Source of the DNA: Variovorax sp. OV700
GTDB lineage: Bacteria; Pseudomonadota; Gammaproteobacteria; Burkholderiales; Burkholderiaceae_C
Assembly: GCF_900099805.1 (NCBI RefSeq)
Contig: NZ_FNDR01000007.1
Coordinates: 283,271-347,270, forward strand
Direction of reading: 5' to 3'
Length of the DNA stretch: 64,000 nt
The position numbers and the translations under genes were made by a program. The notes below the pieces were generated by a model. It ran no database searches. It had not been told where the DNA came from and worked only from the letters and a program-made list of their open reading frames with translations. Positions 45,461 through 53,661 of this stretch are shown here, piece after piece; the first letter of the stretch is position 1; each line of letters starts with the position of its first letter.

Positions 45461-46581
45461 GGGGCGGTGTCCGGTGCATCGGGAGGCAGCGGCCGTCCGA
45501 AGGTGTCGCGGCCCGCGCGTTGCGGCCGGCTCGAGCGCGCCGCCGAAAAGTGCTCGGCCTCAAACAGGGCGGGGTCGCTGTCGAGCACGCCGATGCGGTC
45601 GCTCCAGCGGCTGCCGGCCTGTATCGATCGATGCGTCTGGGTTCGCAGGAAGGTGGCGCCGCGCAGGTCGGCGCCGCTGAGGTCGGCGTACGAGAAATCC
45701 GCATACACCAGCTGGCTGCGCGCGAACGACGTGCGCCGGCAGTGCGCGCGGTGGAATACGCACTGCTCGAGCCTTGCGCCGGAGAGGTCGGCGTCGTCCA
45801 GCCATGCATCGACCCACAGGCTCTGGTCGAAATGTCCGCCGCGGGCGTCGGCATGGCGCAGGTCGGCTTCCGGAAAAAGACATTGGGGCGCGTGCACGCC
45901 CGTCAGCACCGCCCGCTCGAGCTTCGCGCCCTTGAAGTTGCACTGGCTCAGCCGCGCACCGGCAAAGTTGCAGGCCGCCAGGTCGGCGTCGATGAACTGG
46001 CAGAGATGAAACGACTGCGCCGAGAAATCCTGGCCCGCGAGCGCAGCCTCGCTGAAGATGACGTTGTGAAAGCTTGCGCCGCTGAAGCTCGCGCCGCGCA
46101 GCCCGGCGCGGTAATACACGGTGGTGTTGAGCGCAACCTTGTCGAAGCGTGTGCCGGCGAGGCTGCTTTCGCCGAACACCGACTTCGTGAGGTCGGCGCG
46201 TTCGAAGCTTGCATCGTCGAGTGTGCTCTGGTGAAAGGTGGCCTGGCCCAGGCGGGCTTCGACAAAGTCAGCGCCCCGCAGGTCCGTCTCGGTGAAGACC
46301 GCATGCATCATCGCGGCCGAGCGCAGGCTCGCGCGCGGCAGGCCGCAGCGGGTGAAGGCGCAGTGGTGCAGGTCGGCGGCGTCGAGCACCGCGTCGTCGA
46401 AGCGGCAGGCATCGAACACCGATTCGGCCAGTTGCGCCCGGTGCAGGCTCGCGGCGGAGAAATCGCAGGCGCCGAAGGTGCCGCCGCGCAGGTCCAGTCC
46501 GTCGAAGTTCATGCCCTTGAAGTCCTGGTCCTGAATGTGCTCGCCGCCGCGGATCTTGGTTGCCAGTTCGTCCCGCGTCAT
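45457..46581 (-). CDS. Pentapeptide-repeat protein (type VI module)
   Basis: 374 residues from the ATG at 46581, which overlaps the DUF2169 gene stop. Residues about 20-335 are nearly continuous A(D/N)LxX-type pentapeptide repeats (DLRGADFVEARLGQATFHQ, ADLSGADLRGATFL), folding as a right-handed quadrilateral beta-helix; the C-terminal 40 residues are proline/arginine-rich and not repeated. No catalytic motif. In this context it may extend or decorate the VgrG spike or carry cargo. It is a second copy of what is fused to DUF2169 in the gene upstream. Confidence 0.9.
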   Translation of the reverse strand: MTRDELATKIRGGEHIQDQDFKGMNFDGLDLRGGTFGACDFSAASLHRAQLAESVFDACRFDDAVLDAADLHHCAFTRCGLPRASLRSAAMMHAVFTETDLRGADFVEARLGQATFHQSTLDDASFERADLTKSVFGESSLAGTRFDKVALNTTVYYRAGLRGASFSGASFHNVIFSEAALAGQDFSAQSFHLCQFIDADLAACNFAGARLSQCNFKGAKLERAVLTGVHAPQCLFPEADLRHADARGGHFDQSLWVDAWLDDADLSGARLEQCVFHRAHCRRTSFARSQLVYADFSYADLSGADLRGATFLRTQTHRSIQAGSRWSDRIGVLDSDPALFEAEHFSAARSSRPQRAGRDTFGRPLPPDAPDTAP

Positions 46582-49238
46582 TGCGCGGGGTCCGCGGCGC
46601 GGCGCGGGAGGGTCTTGGCCTGCTCGATGTAGGCGCCGCGTGTTTCGGTCACGCTGTCCATCAGGGTCTGCGACACATCGGCGCGGAACAGGTTGGCTTC
46701 GCGCAGGTCGGTGCCGACCAGTCGTGCCTTCTGCAGGCTGGCATGCATGAGGTTGGCGCCGCGCAGCGAGGCATGCGTGAAATTCGCCCGGATGAACAGG
46801 CTTTCTGGCGCATCGATCGCGCCCAGGTCGGCGCCGGTGAAGCTGCAGGCGGAGAAGTCGCAGGTGTCGAGCGTCGCGCGCATGAAGCGGGCGCCGTCCA
46901 GCGGCATGTCGCGCAGGCCGCACTGCACCAGCGTCGCGCCTTCGAAGTCCATGTTGCGGAGGCTGCTGGTACCGACGAAGCAGGTGGTGCGCAGCGTTGC
47001 CTCGCGAAACACGATGCCATCGTCTCCCGGCGTGTGGGCCCAGGCGCAGGCCTCGAGCTGCGCCCGCGTGAAGTCCAGCCGCGCCACGACGCACGAGATC
47101 AGTCCCACCTTGTGGAGCACGGCGCGGCGAAAGCTGCAATCCTGCAGGCAGCTTTGTTCGATGAAGGTCACGTAGGCAAAGCGGGCCTCGTCGAAGCTGC
47201 AGTGCGCAAAGTGCATGCCCAGCAAGGTCAGGTGTTCGAGCACGGCATGCGAGAAGTCGCACCTGTCAAAGCGTGTTTTTTCGAGCGTGGTTTCGTGCAG
47301 ATGTGCGCCGGTGAATGCGGTTTGCACGCATTGCGCCATGCTCAGGTTGGCGCGTTGCAGCACGCAGCCGGCCAGGGAAGCGCGCGACAGTCGCGCGCGC
47401 ACCAGCACGGCCTCGGTGGCGTCGGCGCCGTCGAGCCGGGCGCCCTCGAGGTTTGCGCTTTCGAGCAGCGTGCGGTGCAGGCGCGCGCCGCGCAGGTCCA
47501 TGCCCGACAGGTCGGCGCCCGTGAGATCCATGGCCGAGAGATCGCGGGTGGTGGCCATCGCCTCATGCACGCGCTGGCGCACCTCGGCCGCGCGTACGCC
47601 GGCCATGGCATCGGCCGCGGATTGATGCTGCGCGCCCATGCGGTACATGTCGAGCAAGCCGCGTTGCCCTTTTTCCAGCACCTGCTTGAACTCCCGTTGC
47701 TGGGCGGCCGGGAGCGCGGGCGTACCCGTCGCCTCGGCGATGCCGAGCATGCCTTTCAGCGCGGCCTTCGCGTCGAAGGCGGGTGGACCCTTCGCCGTGG
47801 TGCGATCGACGCCGGCCACCAGCTCACCGGTGTCGAACCCAACCTTGCGCGACTCCACCGCGTTGAGCCGGCCCAGCCGCTCAAGCTCTTGCCGCCCATC
47901 CTCGAGCCTGCGTCGCTGGTCCTGCGTGAAGACCCGCGTGCGCTCGATGAATTCGGGCAATTCGGCGAGCGTCGGCGCCTTGCGAAAGGGCTCGGGCGGC
48001 GGCCGCTCGCGCAAGAGGCGCGGGTCGTGGCCGGCTTCGCGCGCCTTCTGCATCATGTCCTGGCGCAGCCGGTCGCCGCGCTCGCGCATGTTGCGCACGA
48101 GCGCCGATTCTTCGTCGTCGTCCAGCGTGTCGAGCCAGGAGCCGATGGCCTCGGCGGGCAGCAGTTCGTCGTCGCGGGCCGCGTACAGCGCACCCGTCTC
48201 GGGATGGCAGCGGCGCTGCAGAATCGCGAAGTAGTGCGCGAGCGGGCGGGGCGGGTCGCCCGCGGCCTCGATGGCCGGCATCACGTGGGTGACGTCGTCG
48301 GCATCGTCTTCGGTGATGCCGATCTCGCCGTGGTAAATCAGTGCCACCTGCGCAAGGTGTGGAAAGAACCACGCCGTGGTGTGGCGCATGGGCACTTCGT
48401 CGAAGTGCTCCGGTTCGCGCTGGCCCGGTGCCGTCTTTCGGGCGATGAAGGCGCGCGCGCGCCAATCCGGCAGCCGGCCGCGCTGCACCGGGAGGGTGGG
48501 GTGCATGTTCCAGACTTCATAGGGCGTGCCGCCGGGGATGCTGTCGCGGTCGGCCCAGCGCTGTTCCGGCGGCGCGGCATTGAAGAAGCGCCAGTCCATG
48601 TCCTCGGAAAAGCCGGGGAACAGGTTCTCGCGCCAGTGCGTGTCGTAATGCCGGCCGATCAGGCACATGCGGCGCGGCCAGCTCAGGTCGATTGCGCCGA
48701 AGGAGGCCGGCTCCGCCTCGCGGTCGGGGCGATCGAGCCGACGCAGCGGGTGCTCGATGTTCGGCAGGCGCTGGACCGCGAGGCCGTTGACGATCTCGGG
48801 CGCATGGCCGATGCCCAGCGGGTTGTCGGCAAAGCCGGGGCCACCATACGCGCGCGTCCAGTCCAGGCGCATCGATTCGAAGGCCAGCGGCGCCGTGGTA
48901 CGGCCATCCAGCCAGAACCGGTCGCCGAAGGCGAGCAGCTGCCGCTCGATCCCGCCCACCCGCAAGGCAACGGCGCAAGCGGTCTTTTCCTTCTGGTGAT
49001 GGGTGTAGGCATGGCCGGTCGCGAGAAACTCGGCGCACACCTTGGGTATGCCCAGATCGATGGTGCCCGTGGGCCCGAGCTCTTCGGCCGCGATCTTCCA
49101 GAACTCCGGTTCGGGCAGCAGCACAGGGGCTTCGCCCATCGACACCATGCCGATGACGGTCACGCCCAGCCGCTGATGCCCGCTGCGCAGAAAGGGGCGC
49201 GTGATGACGCTCAGCCTGAGCGGCTTGACGGTTTTCAT
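46578..49238 (-). CDS. DUF2169 domain fused to pentapeptide repeats (type VI adaptor)
   Basis: 886 residues. The DUF2169 domain covers about residues 5-330 (RSGHQRLGVTVIGMVSM, RLDWTRAYGGPGFADNPLG, RRLPNIEHP-like sequence, GRHYDTHWRENLFPGF, AWFFPHLAQVALIYHGE). A charged helical linker (about 380-545; EFIERTRVFTQDQRRRLEDG) follows. Then about 560-866 is a pentapeptide-repeat beta-helix (DLTGADLSGMDLRGARL and degenerate repeats with Cys or Phe). DUF2169 proteins are adaptor/chaperones that load PAAR-type effectors onto VgrG in characterised systems. The fused repeat domain is unusual and may present or mimic the cargo. 12 bp after the membrane-protein gene and overlapping the next gene by four bases. 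Confidence 0.9.
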   Translation of the reverse strand: MKTVKPLRLSVITRPFLRSGHQRLGVTVIGMVSMGEAPVLLPEPEFWKIAAEELGPTGTIDLGIPKVCAEFLATGHAYTHHQKEKTACAVALRVGGIERQLLAFGDRFWLDGRTTAPLAFESMRLDWTRAYGGPGFADNPLGIGHAPEIVNGLAVQRLPNIEHPLRRLDRPDREAEPASFGAIDLSWPRRMCLIGRHYDTHWRENLFPGFSEDMDWRFFNAAPPEQRWADRDSIPGGTPYEVWNMHPTLPVQRGRLPDWRARAFIARKTAPGQREPEHFDEVPMRHTTAWFFPHLAQVALIYHGEIGITEDDADDVTHVMPAIEAAGDPPRPLAHYFAILQRRCHPETGALYAARDDELLPAEAIGSWLDTLDDDEESALVRNMRERGDRLRQDMMQKAREAGHDPRLLRERPPPEPFRKAPTLAELPEFIERTRVFTQDQRRRLEDGRQELERLGRLNAVESRKVGFDTGELVAGVDRTTAKGPPAFDAKAALKGMLGIAEATGTPALPAAQQREFKQVLEKGQRGLLDMYRMGAQHQSAADAMAGVRAAEVRQRVHEAMATTRDLSAMDLTGADLSGMDLRGARLHRTLLESANLEGARLDGADATEAVLVRARLSRASLAGCVLQRANLSMAQCVQTAFTGAHLHETTLEKTRFDRCDFSHAVLEHLTLLGMHFAHCSFDEARFAYVTFIEQSCLQDCSFRRAVLHKVGLISCVVARLDFTRAQLEACAWAHTPGDDGIVFREATLRTTCFVGTSSLRNMDFEGATLVQCGLRDMPLDGARFMRATLDTCDFSACSFTGADLGAIDAPESLFIRANFTHASLRGANLMHASLQKARLVGTDLREANLFRADVSQTLMDSVTETRGAYIEQAKTLPRRAADPAQ

Positions 49239-49250
49239 TGTCCGTAGGCC

Positions 49251-49688
49251 CTAACCCTGTGCGGGCGGTACTTCAAGGGGCGTCCGCTGCCTGTCCACCG
49301 ACACCAGGGCGGGATTGGCGGGGTCTTGCAAGAGATGGATGGTTGCGCCGGGCACGGCGATTCGGGGCAGGAGCAGTTCGTCAACCAGCGTCCTGAGCAC
49401 CACAGTCGGCATCTGGGCCGCGGGCCCCATCTGCAGGTCCAGTTCGAGCGCCACCATGCGTTGCCCATGGGTTCCGGGACTGGTGAGCTGATGTTCCGAG
49501 CGCCGCACTTCGACCACGGTCCCCTGCGCGGGCACGCCGGTGCTGCCCATGGCCTTGCCCACGCGCTGCTCTTTGGTGTACTTGCGCTGTTCGCCGGTGG
49601 CGACCACCGCCACCGAGATGCAGGCCACCAGCGCGCCGCCCATCATCACCGCGAAGACGATCCACAGAATCTGCTCCCAGATGTCCAT
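49251..49688 (-). CDS. Small N-terminally anchored membrane protein in the type VI module
   Basis: 145 residues. One hydrophobic helix near the N-terminus (about 6-32; ILWIVFAVMMGGALVACISVAVVA) is followed by a soluble, probably beta-rich domain (GTVVEVRRSEHQLTSPG, VALELDLQM, PTVVLRTLVDELLLPRIAVPG, NPALVSVDRQ). I do not recognise the family. It sits between vgrG (14 bp) and DUF2169 (12 bp) in an operon where an immunity protein could be expected, but no effector was identified for it to neutralise. A structural or inner-membrane assembly role is equally possible. Confidence 0.75.
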   Translation of the reverse strand: MDIWEQILWIVFAVMMGGALVACISVAVVATGEQRKYTKEQRVGKAMGSTGVPAQGTVVEVRRSEHQLTSPGTHGQRMVALELDLQMGPAAQMPTVVLRTLVDELLLPRIAVPGATIHLLQDPANPALVSVDRQRTPLEVPPAQG

Positions 49689-49702
49689 TGAGTTTCAGTG
49701 GT

Positions 49703-52045
49703 TCAGACCTTGACGGTCATGGCTTTCGCGGCGAACGCCAGGCCGCCGCTTGCGATCTTCATGCCGATGTTCGCGACCTTGAGCGCCGTTCCCTTGATTT
49801 CGGTCGCCTCGTTTTGCGCCCGGAACACTGCGACATCGAGGCGGACGCCGGAGAACTGCGAGTTGAGGATGTAGTTCTGCTGGCGCAGCCCCCAGAGGTC
49901 CATGGCCATCCCGACCACGGAGAAGCGGAATCCCACGCCGCCGGCGCGGTGCAGGCGCCAGTCGCTGCTCTTGGCGTAGTTGTTGGTGTAGGTCTTCGAG
50001 TTGTTCGTGTAGTCGTTCGTGATGTTGTTGTAGGTGTTGGACGTCGTGTTGTAGACGTTGGTATTGATGACGTGCTGCGTGGTGTTGTGGATGTGGTTCG
50101 TCGTGTTGAACGTCACGTCCGGCGAGGTATGAACCGTCGGGCCCGTCACGGTGGTGTTCGACGGTCCGTCGACCAGCACGGTGTTCGAGGTGTTGATGGT
50201 GTCGTTGCGCCCGCCACTCACGAAGCGGATCTCCTGCCCGTCGATGGTGCCGTGGAAGCCGCCGGTGATCGCCAGTTTCACGCCGCCCGTGATCGTGTCG
50301 TTCAACCCGCCGCTGAGCGTGCGCGTCTTGCCGCCCGAAATGGTCTGCGTGACGCCGCCCGCCACGGTTTCGCTGAAGCCGCCGGTGACGTCGCGCGTGT
50401 CGCCACCGTTGATGGTTTCTTTCGCGCCCGCGGTAATGTCGCGCGTTTCGCCGCTCTTGTAGGTCGACGATTCATGCCCGCCGATGACCGTGGTGCGTGT
50501 GCCATCGGTGGTGTGCGTTTCGTCGGCTTCCACCTCGACGTCGAGGTTGCGTTCGGCGTGCAGCAGGATCTGCTCGGCGCCGGTGCGGTCCTCGAAGCGC
50601 AACATGTTGGCCTGATTGGCCGCGCCGCCCGTGCTCGAGCGCGTGAGGATACCGCTCGCCGTGGCATTGGCGGGCAGCTCCCACGGCGGCATCTGGTCGT
50701 TGTTGTAGACGCGGCCGGTGATGATGGGGCGGTCGGGCTCGCCGCCGATGAAATCGACGATCACTTCCTGACCCACGCGCGGCATGTGCATGGTGCCGTA
50801 GTTGGCGCCGGCCCAGTTGCTGGACACGCGCACCCAGCACGAGCTGTTCTCGTCCGACTGGCCATAGCGGTCCCAGCGGAACTGCAGCTTCACGCGGCCG
50901 AAGCGGTCGGTCCAGATTTCTTCCGGGCCGACGACGGTCGCGGTTTGCGGGCCATTGGTGCGCGGCTTTGGCGTCTTGCGGGCGGGCCGGTAGGGCACGT
51001 TCGAAGGCAACACCGTGAAGTCGAACTGGCAGACCGATTCCGTGCTGCCGCCGGTGGAGTATTCGGGCTCCTGCAGGTCGTAGCGGGTTTCGGTGACCAG
51101 GTACTCGCGGTTGTCCGATTCGCGCGGGCAATGCGTCATCTCGAACAGGTAGCCCGGCGCCATGCCCACGACGTTGGTGTGGCCCGCGGCAAGCTCGTGG
51201 GCGCACTGCAGCTCCTGCAGCCGGATCGTCGCGTAGGTGTCGCCCTGCTGGTGCTCGCTGTAGCCGCCCAGCCATTCGTAGACTTCGTAACTCGAATGAT
51301 CGTGGCCCTTGGGGTCTTGCCGCACGCTTTGCAGCGAGGCGCGAGACTTCTTGAAGTCGAAGTCGTCGAGCATCACGCGGCCCGAGGTGATCTGCTCCGA
51401 GATGCGCCACTGGTCGATGCAGGGCTCCATGGCATGGAGCACGCGATCGCGCGGGCGATACGCAATGGTGGCAAAGCCCGGCAGCTTGCCGTAGCCGCCG
51501 GTGTCGTCGGCCAGCACCAGCAGGTGCGAATTGTTCGTGTGCTCGAAGTGGTAGGCGATGCCTTCGTGCTCCATGAGGCGGCTCACGAAAGCGAAGTCGC
51601 TTTCCTGGTATTGCACGCAGTATTCCCAGGGGCGGTAATTGCCCGTCAGGCGCTTTTCAAACTCGAAGCCGTATTTGCCCAGCACTTCGTCGAGCACCTC
51701 GGGAACGCTCTTGTTCTGGAAGATGCGGCAATCGGTGGTGCGCGTAAGGTACCAAAGCCAGGGCTGGACCAGGGCGCGGTACACGTAGTGGCGGCCGGTT
51801 TCGTTGGCGCGGCCGACGAGTTCGAAGCGCACCACGGTTCCGTTGAGAAAGCGCGGCGCGCCGCCGTCTGTGAGTTCGAGTGTGAGCGACGTTCCGAGCA
51901 GCTTCTTGAGGTCGAGGTTGAAGCTGGTGCTGACCATGTCGACCTCGAACTCGAACAACTGCGACAGTCCTTCGAGCCCCCGCATCGCGCGGAACTTGAG
52001 CTGCTCGGCGTTCAGTACGGTGTGAACCTGGACGGTACGCGTCAT
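49703..52045 (-). CDS. vgrG: VgrG (TssI) type VI secretion spike protein with long C-terminal extension
   Basis: 780 residues. Gp27-like domain about 1-360 (LKFRAMRGLEGLSQLFEFEV, FLNGTVVRFELVGR, TRTTDCRIFQNKSVPEVLDEVL, WEYCVQYQESDFAFVSRLMEHEGI), gp5 OB-fold about 370-465 (DRFGRVKLQFRWDRYG, WVRVSSNWAG, GQEVIVDFIGGEPDRPIITG), then a beta-helical repeat (about 505-635) built on GGxTxx(I/V)xGG turns. Residues about 640-690 form an asparagine/threonine-rich stretch (NTTNHIHNTTQHVINTN, TYNNITNDYTNNSK), then an alanine/lysine tail. VgrG trimers puncture the target cell. No enzymatic motif was recognised in the extension. First gene of the module; no other secretion-system genes (tssB, C, M and so on) are in the window, so it is an orphan vgrG island. 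Confidence 0.93.
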   Translation of the reverse strand: MTRTVQVHTVLNAEQLKFRAMRGLEGLSQLFEFEVDMVSTSFNLDLKKLLGTSLTLELTDGGAPRFLNGTVVRFELVGRANETGRHYVYRALVQPWLWYLTRTTDCRIFQNKSVPEVLDEVLGKYGFEFEKRLTGNYRPWEYCVQYQESDFAFVSRLMEHEGIAYHFEHTNNSHLLVLADDTGGYGKLPGFATIAYRPRDRVLHAMEPCIDQWRISEQITSGRVMLDDFDFKKSRASLQSVRQDPKGHDHSSYEVYEWLGGYSEHQQGDTYATIRLQELQCAHELAAGHTNVVGMAPGYLFEMTHCPRESDNREYLVTETRYDLQEPEYSTGGSTESVCQFDFTVLPSNVPYRPARKTPKPRTNGPQTATVVGPEEIWTDRFGRVKLQFRWDRYGQSDENSSCWVRVSSNWAGANYGTMHMPRVGQEVIVDFIGGEPDRPIITGRVYNNDQMPPWELPANATASGILTRSSTGGAANQANMLRFEDRTGAEQILLHAERNLDVEVEADETHTTDGTRTTVIGGHESSTYKSGETRDITAGAKETINGGDTRDVTGGFSETVAGGVTQTISGGKTRTLSGGLNDTITGGVKLAITGGFHGTIDGQEIRFVSGGRNDTINTSNTVLVDGPSNTTVTGPTVHTSPDVTFNTTNHIHNTTQHVINTNVYNTTSNTYNNITNDYTNNSKTYTNNYAKSSDWRLHRAGGVGFRFSVVGMAMDLWGLRQQNYILNSQFSGVRLDVAVFRAQNEATEIKGTALKVANIGMKIASGGLAFAAKAMTVKV

Positions 52046-52159
52046 TCGGAATTTCCCTCGCCCTTGGGGCTTCTTCGGATGCGAAGCCTTCAGATGGCAG
52101 TCTAGGAATTCCTTATGTCATATGCATGACGTGCCGAGGAGGCGCTGCTGTTTTCAGGG
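52046..52159. other. Upstream region of the vgrG operon
   Basis: 114 bp with the vgrG promoter. A short palindrome GTCAT-ATGC-ATGAC at 52117-52130 is the only clear site. No gene found. A truncated tandem copy of the MITE end (TGCTGTTTTCAGGGCG) occupies 52146-52160, immediately before the main element. Confidence 0.4.
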
Positions 52160-52430
52160 CGCTGTTGTTCAGGGCGCGTGCACAGGCCACCGGGTACTCC
52201 CCTCCGCGAATGTCCCCCGCCTTCGGCTCCTCCTTTATTTCGCTGCGCGGAGCACCCGGCGCCCTGCGCCCACTGGGCGCTGCGCTTGTTCCGCTCGATC
52301 AATAACCGATCTAGACAACGATCCCGTCGATGGGGTGCCTTGCGCAGCGAAATAAAGGAGGAGGCGAAGCCGGGGGACATTCGCGGAGAAAGGTACCCCG
52401 TCGGCGGGAGCGCCGCCCTGAACAACAGCG
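52160..52430. mobile_element. 271-bp MITE-like element with 89-bp terminal inverted repeats
   Basis: The outer 17 bp are perfect inverted repeats (CGCTGTTGTTCAGGGCG and its complement at 52414-52430). The full arms are 52160-52248 and 52342-52430, nearly identical in the part containing GCGAATGTCCCCCG and TTTATTTCGCTGCGC. The 93-bp centre has no open reading frame. A shorter relative lies at 6036-6099. This is the form of a non-autonomous miniature inverted-repeat transposable element or a long extragenic palindrome; no transposase with matching ends is in the window. No obvious target-site duplication was found. Confidence 0.75.
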
Positions 52431-52457
52431 TCCCTGGCACCCAGGAAAGCGAACAGC

Positions 52458-53594
52458 CTACATCGATGCTTCGAGCATCGCCTTGTAGTCATCGCGCGAA
52501 GCCAGCTGCGGATTGGTCTTGTGGCAGTGGTCGGCCATTGCGCCGTCGATGATCTGCTCGAACATGCCGGGCGTCACGCCCACTTCGGCCAGGCCCTTGG
52601 GCAGGCCAAGGCGCGCGTTCATGTCGCGGATCGCATCGCCAAGATCGCCAGCCGAATCGAGGTGCATGGCCTGCGCCATGCGCTGCAGCCGCTGCTCCTT
52701 CTGCACCGACTCGGCACCGGCATTGAAGTGGATCACCGCGGGCAGGAAGAGGGCGTTGAGCGTGCCGTGGTGCAGGCGCGGATCGACCCCGCCCAGGCTG
52801 TGGCTCAGCGAGTGCACGCAACCCAGGCCCTTTTGGAAGGCCATGGCGCCCTGCATCGAGGCGCTCATGAGGTTGAGGCGCGCCTCGCGGTCGCTGCCAT
52901 CCTTGGTGGCGCGCTCGATGTGCAGCCATGCGCGCTCGAGGCCGTCGAGTCCAATGCCGTCGGCCGGTGGGTTGAAGGCGGCCGACATGAAGGTTTCCAT
53001 GCAGTGCGCGATGGCGTCCATGCCGGTGGCGGCCGTGAGCTTTGGGGGCAGGCCGAGCGTGAGCTCGGGGTCGCAGATGGCGGCCTTGGGCATCAAAAAC
53101 CAGCTGTGGAAACCGAGCTTGCGGTGGTCGTCGACGATGACGATGGCGCCGCGCGCCACCTCGCTGCCGGTGCCGCTGGTGGTGGGCACCGCAATCAGCG
53201 GTACCACGCGATCGGTGATCTTCGGCGAGCCACCCTCGATGGTCGCGTAGGTCTTGAGCGGGCCCTCGTGCGTGGCGGCAATCGCCACGCCCTTGGCGCA
53301 GTCGATGGCGGAGCCGCCGCCCACGGCTATGAGCCCGTCGCAGCGCGCACTGCGGTACAGCTCGACGGCCGCGCGCACGGCAGCCTCGGTGGGGTTGGAG
53401 GGGGTCTGGTCGAACACCGCCACTTCCAGGTCGGCAATGGCGTCGAGCGCTTTCTGCAGCACCCCGGCCGCGCGCACGCCCGCATCTGTGACGATCAGCG
53501 GGCGATTGATGCCGATGCGCGCGCACTCGCTGGACAGCAGCTTGATGGCGCCGAACTCGAACTGGATTTGGGTGAGGTATTGGATGAGTGCCAT
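52458..53594 (-). CDS. Iron-containing (group III) alcohol dehydrogenase
   Basis: 378 residues from the ATG at 53594. NAD-binding GGGSAIDCAKGVAIAA, metal-ligand region TGMDAIAHCMETF, HSLSHSLGG and HHGTLNALFLP, giving the Asp and three His ligands of the family. SGTGSEVARGAIV is the conserved threonine/serine loop. Oxidises alcohols or reduces aldehydes with NAD(P)+; the substrate is not predictable. An earlier in-frame start at 53630 adds 12 residues without similarity. It is divergent from the esterase gene with a short 67-bp gap. Confidence 0.92.
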   Translation of the reverse strand: MALIQYLTQIQFEFGAIKLLSSECARIGINRPLIVTDAGVRAAGVLQKALDAIADLEVAVFDQTPSNPTEAAVRAAVELYRSARCDGLIAVGGGSAIDCAKGVAIAATHEGPLKTYATIEGGSPKITDRVVPLIAVPTTSGTGSEVARGAIVIVDDHRKLGFHSWFLMPKAAICDPELTLGLPPKLTAATGMDAIAHCMETFMSAAFNPPADGIGLDGLERAWLHIERATKDGSDREARLNLMSASMQGAMAFQKGLGCVHSLSHSLGGVDPRLHHGTLNALFLPAVIHFNAGAESVQKEQRLQRMAQAMHLDSAGDLGDAIRDMNARLGLPKGLAEVGVTPGMFEQIIDGAMADHCHKTNPQLASRDDYKAMLEASM

Positions 53595-53661
53595 GGGTGT
53601 GGGTGACTGGGCAGTACGATTGCGGACCACCCAAATCTAACAAGCCGGAACAGTCTTGCAC

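Noticed and set aside
46578..49238. Repeated short units in the DNA of the pentapeptide genes considered as a CRISPR array
   Set aside because: The units are 15 bp, degenerate, and in frame with pentapeptide codons; there are no identical repeats with unique spacers and no cas genes.
46560..49247. A very long open frame on the plus strand opposite the pentapeptide genes
   Set aside because: It is the antisense shadow of the DUF2169-pentapeptide gene, kept open by high GC and codon bias; it has no family similarity or ribosome site and is rich in Arg, Gly, Ala and His.
52160..52430. The large inverted repeat considered as an insertion sequence
   Set aside because: No transposase frame is inside; at 271 bp it can only be a non-autonomous element or extragenic palindrome.
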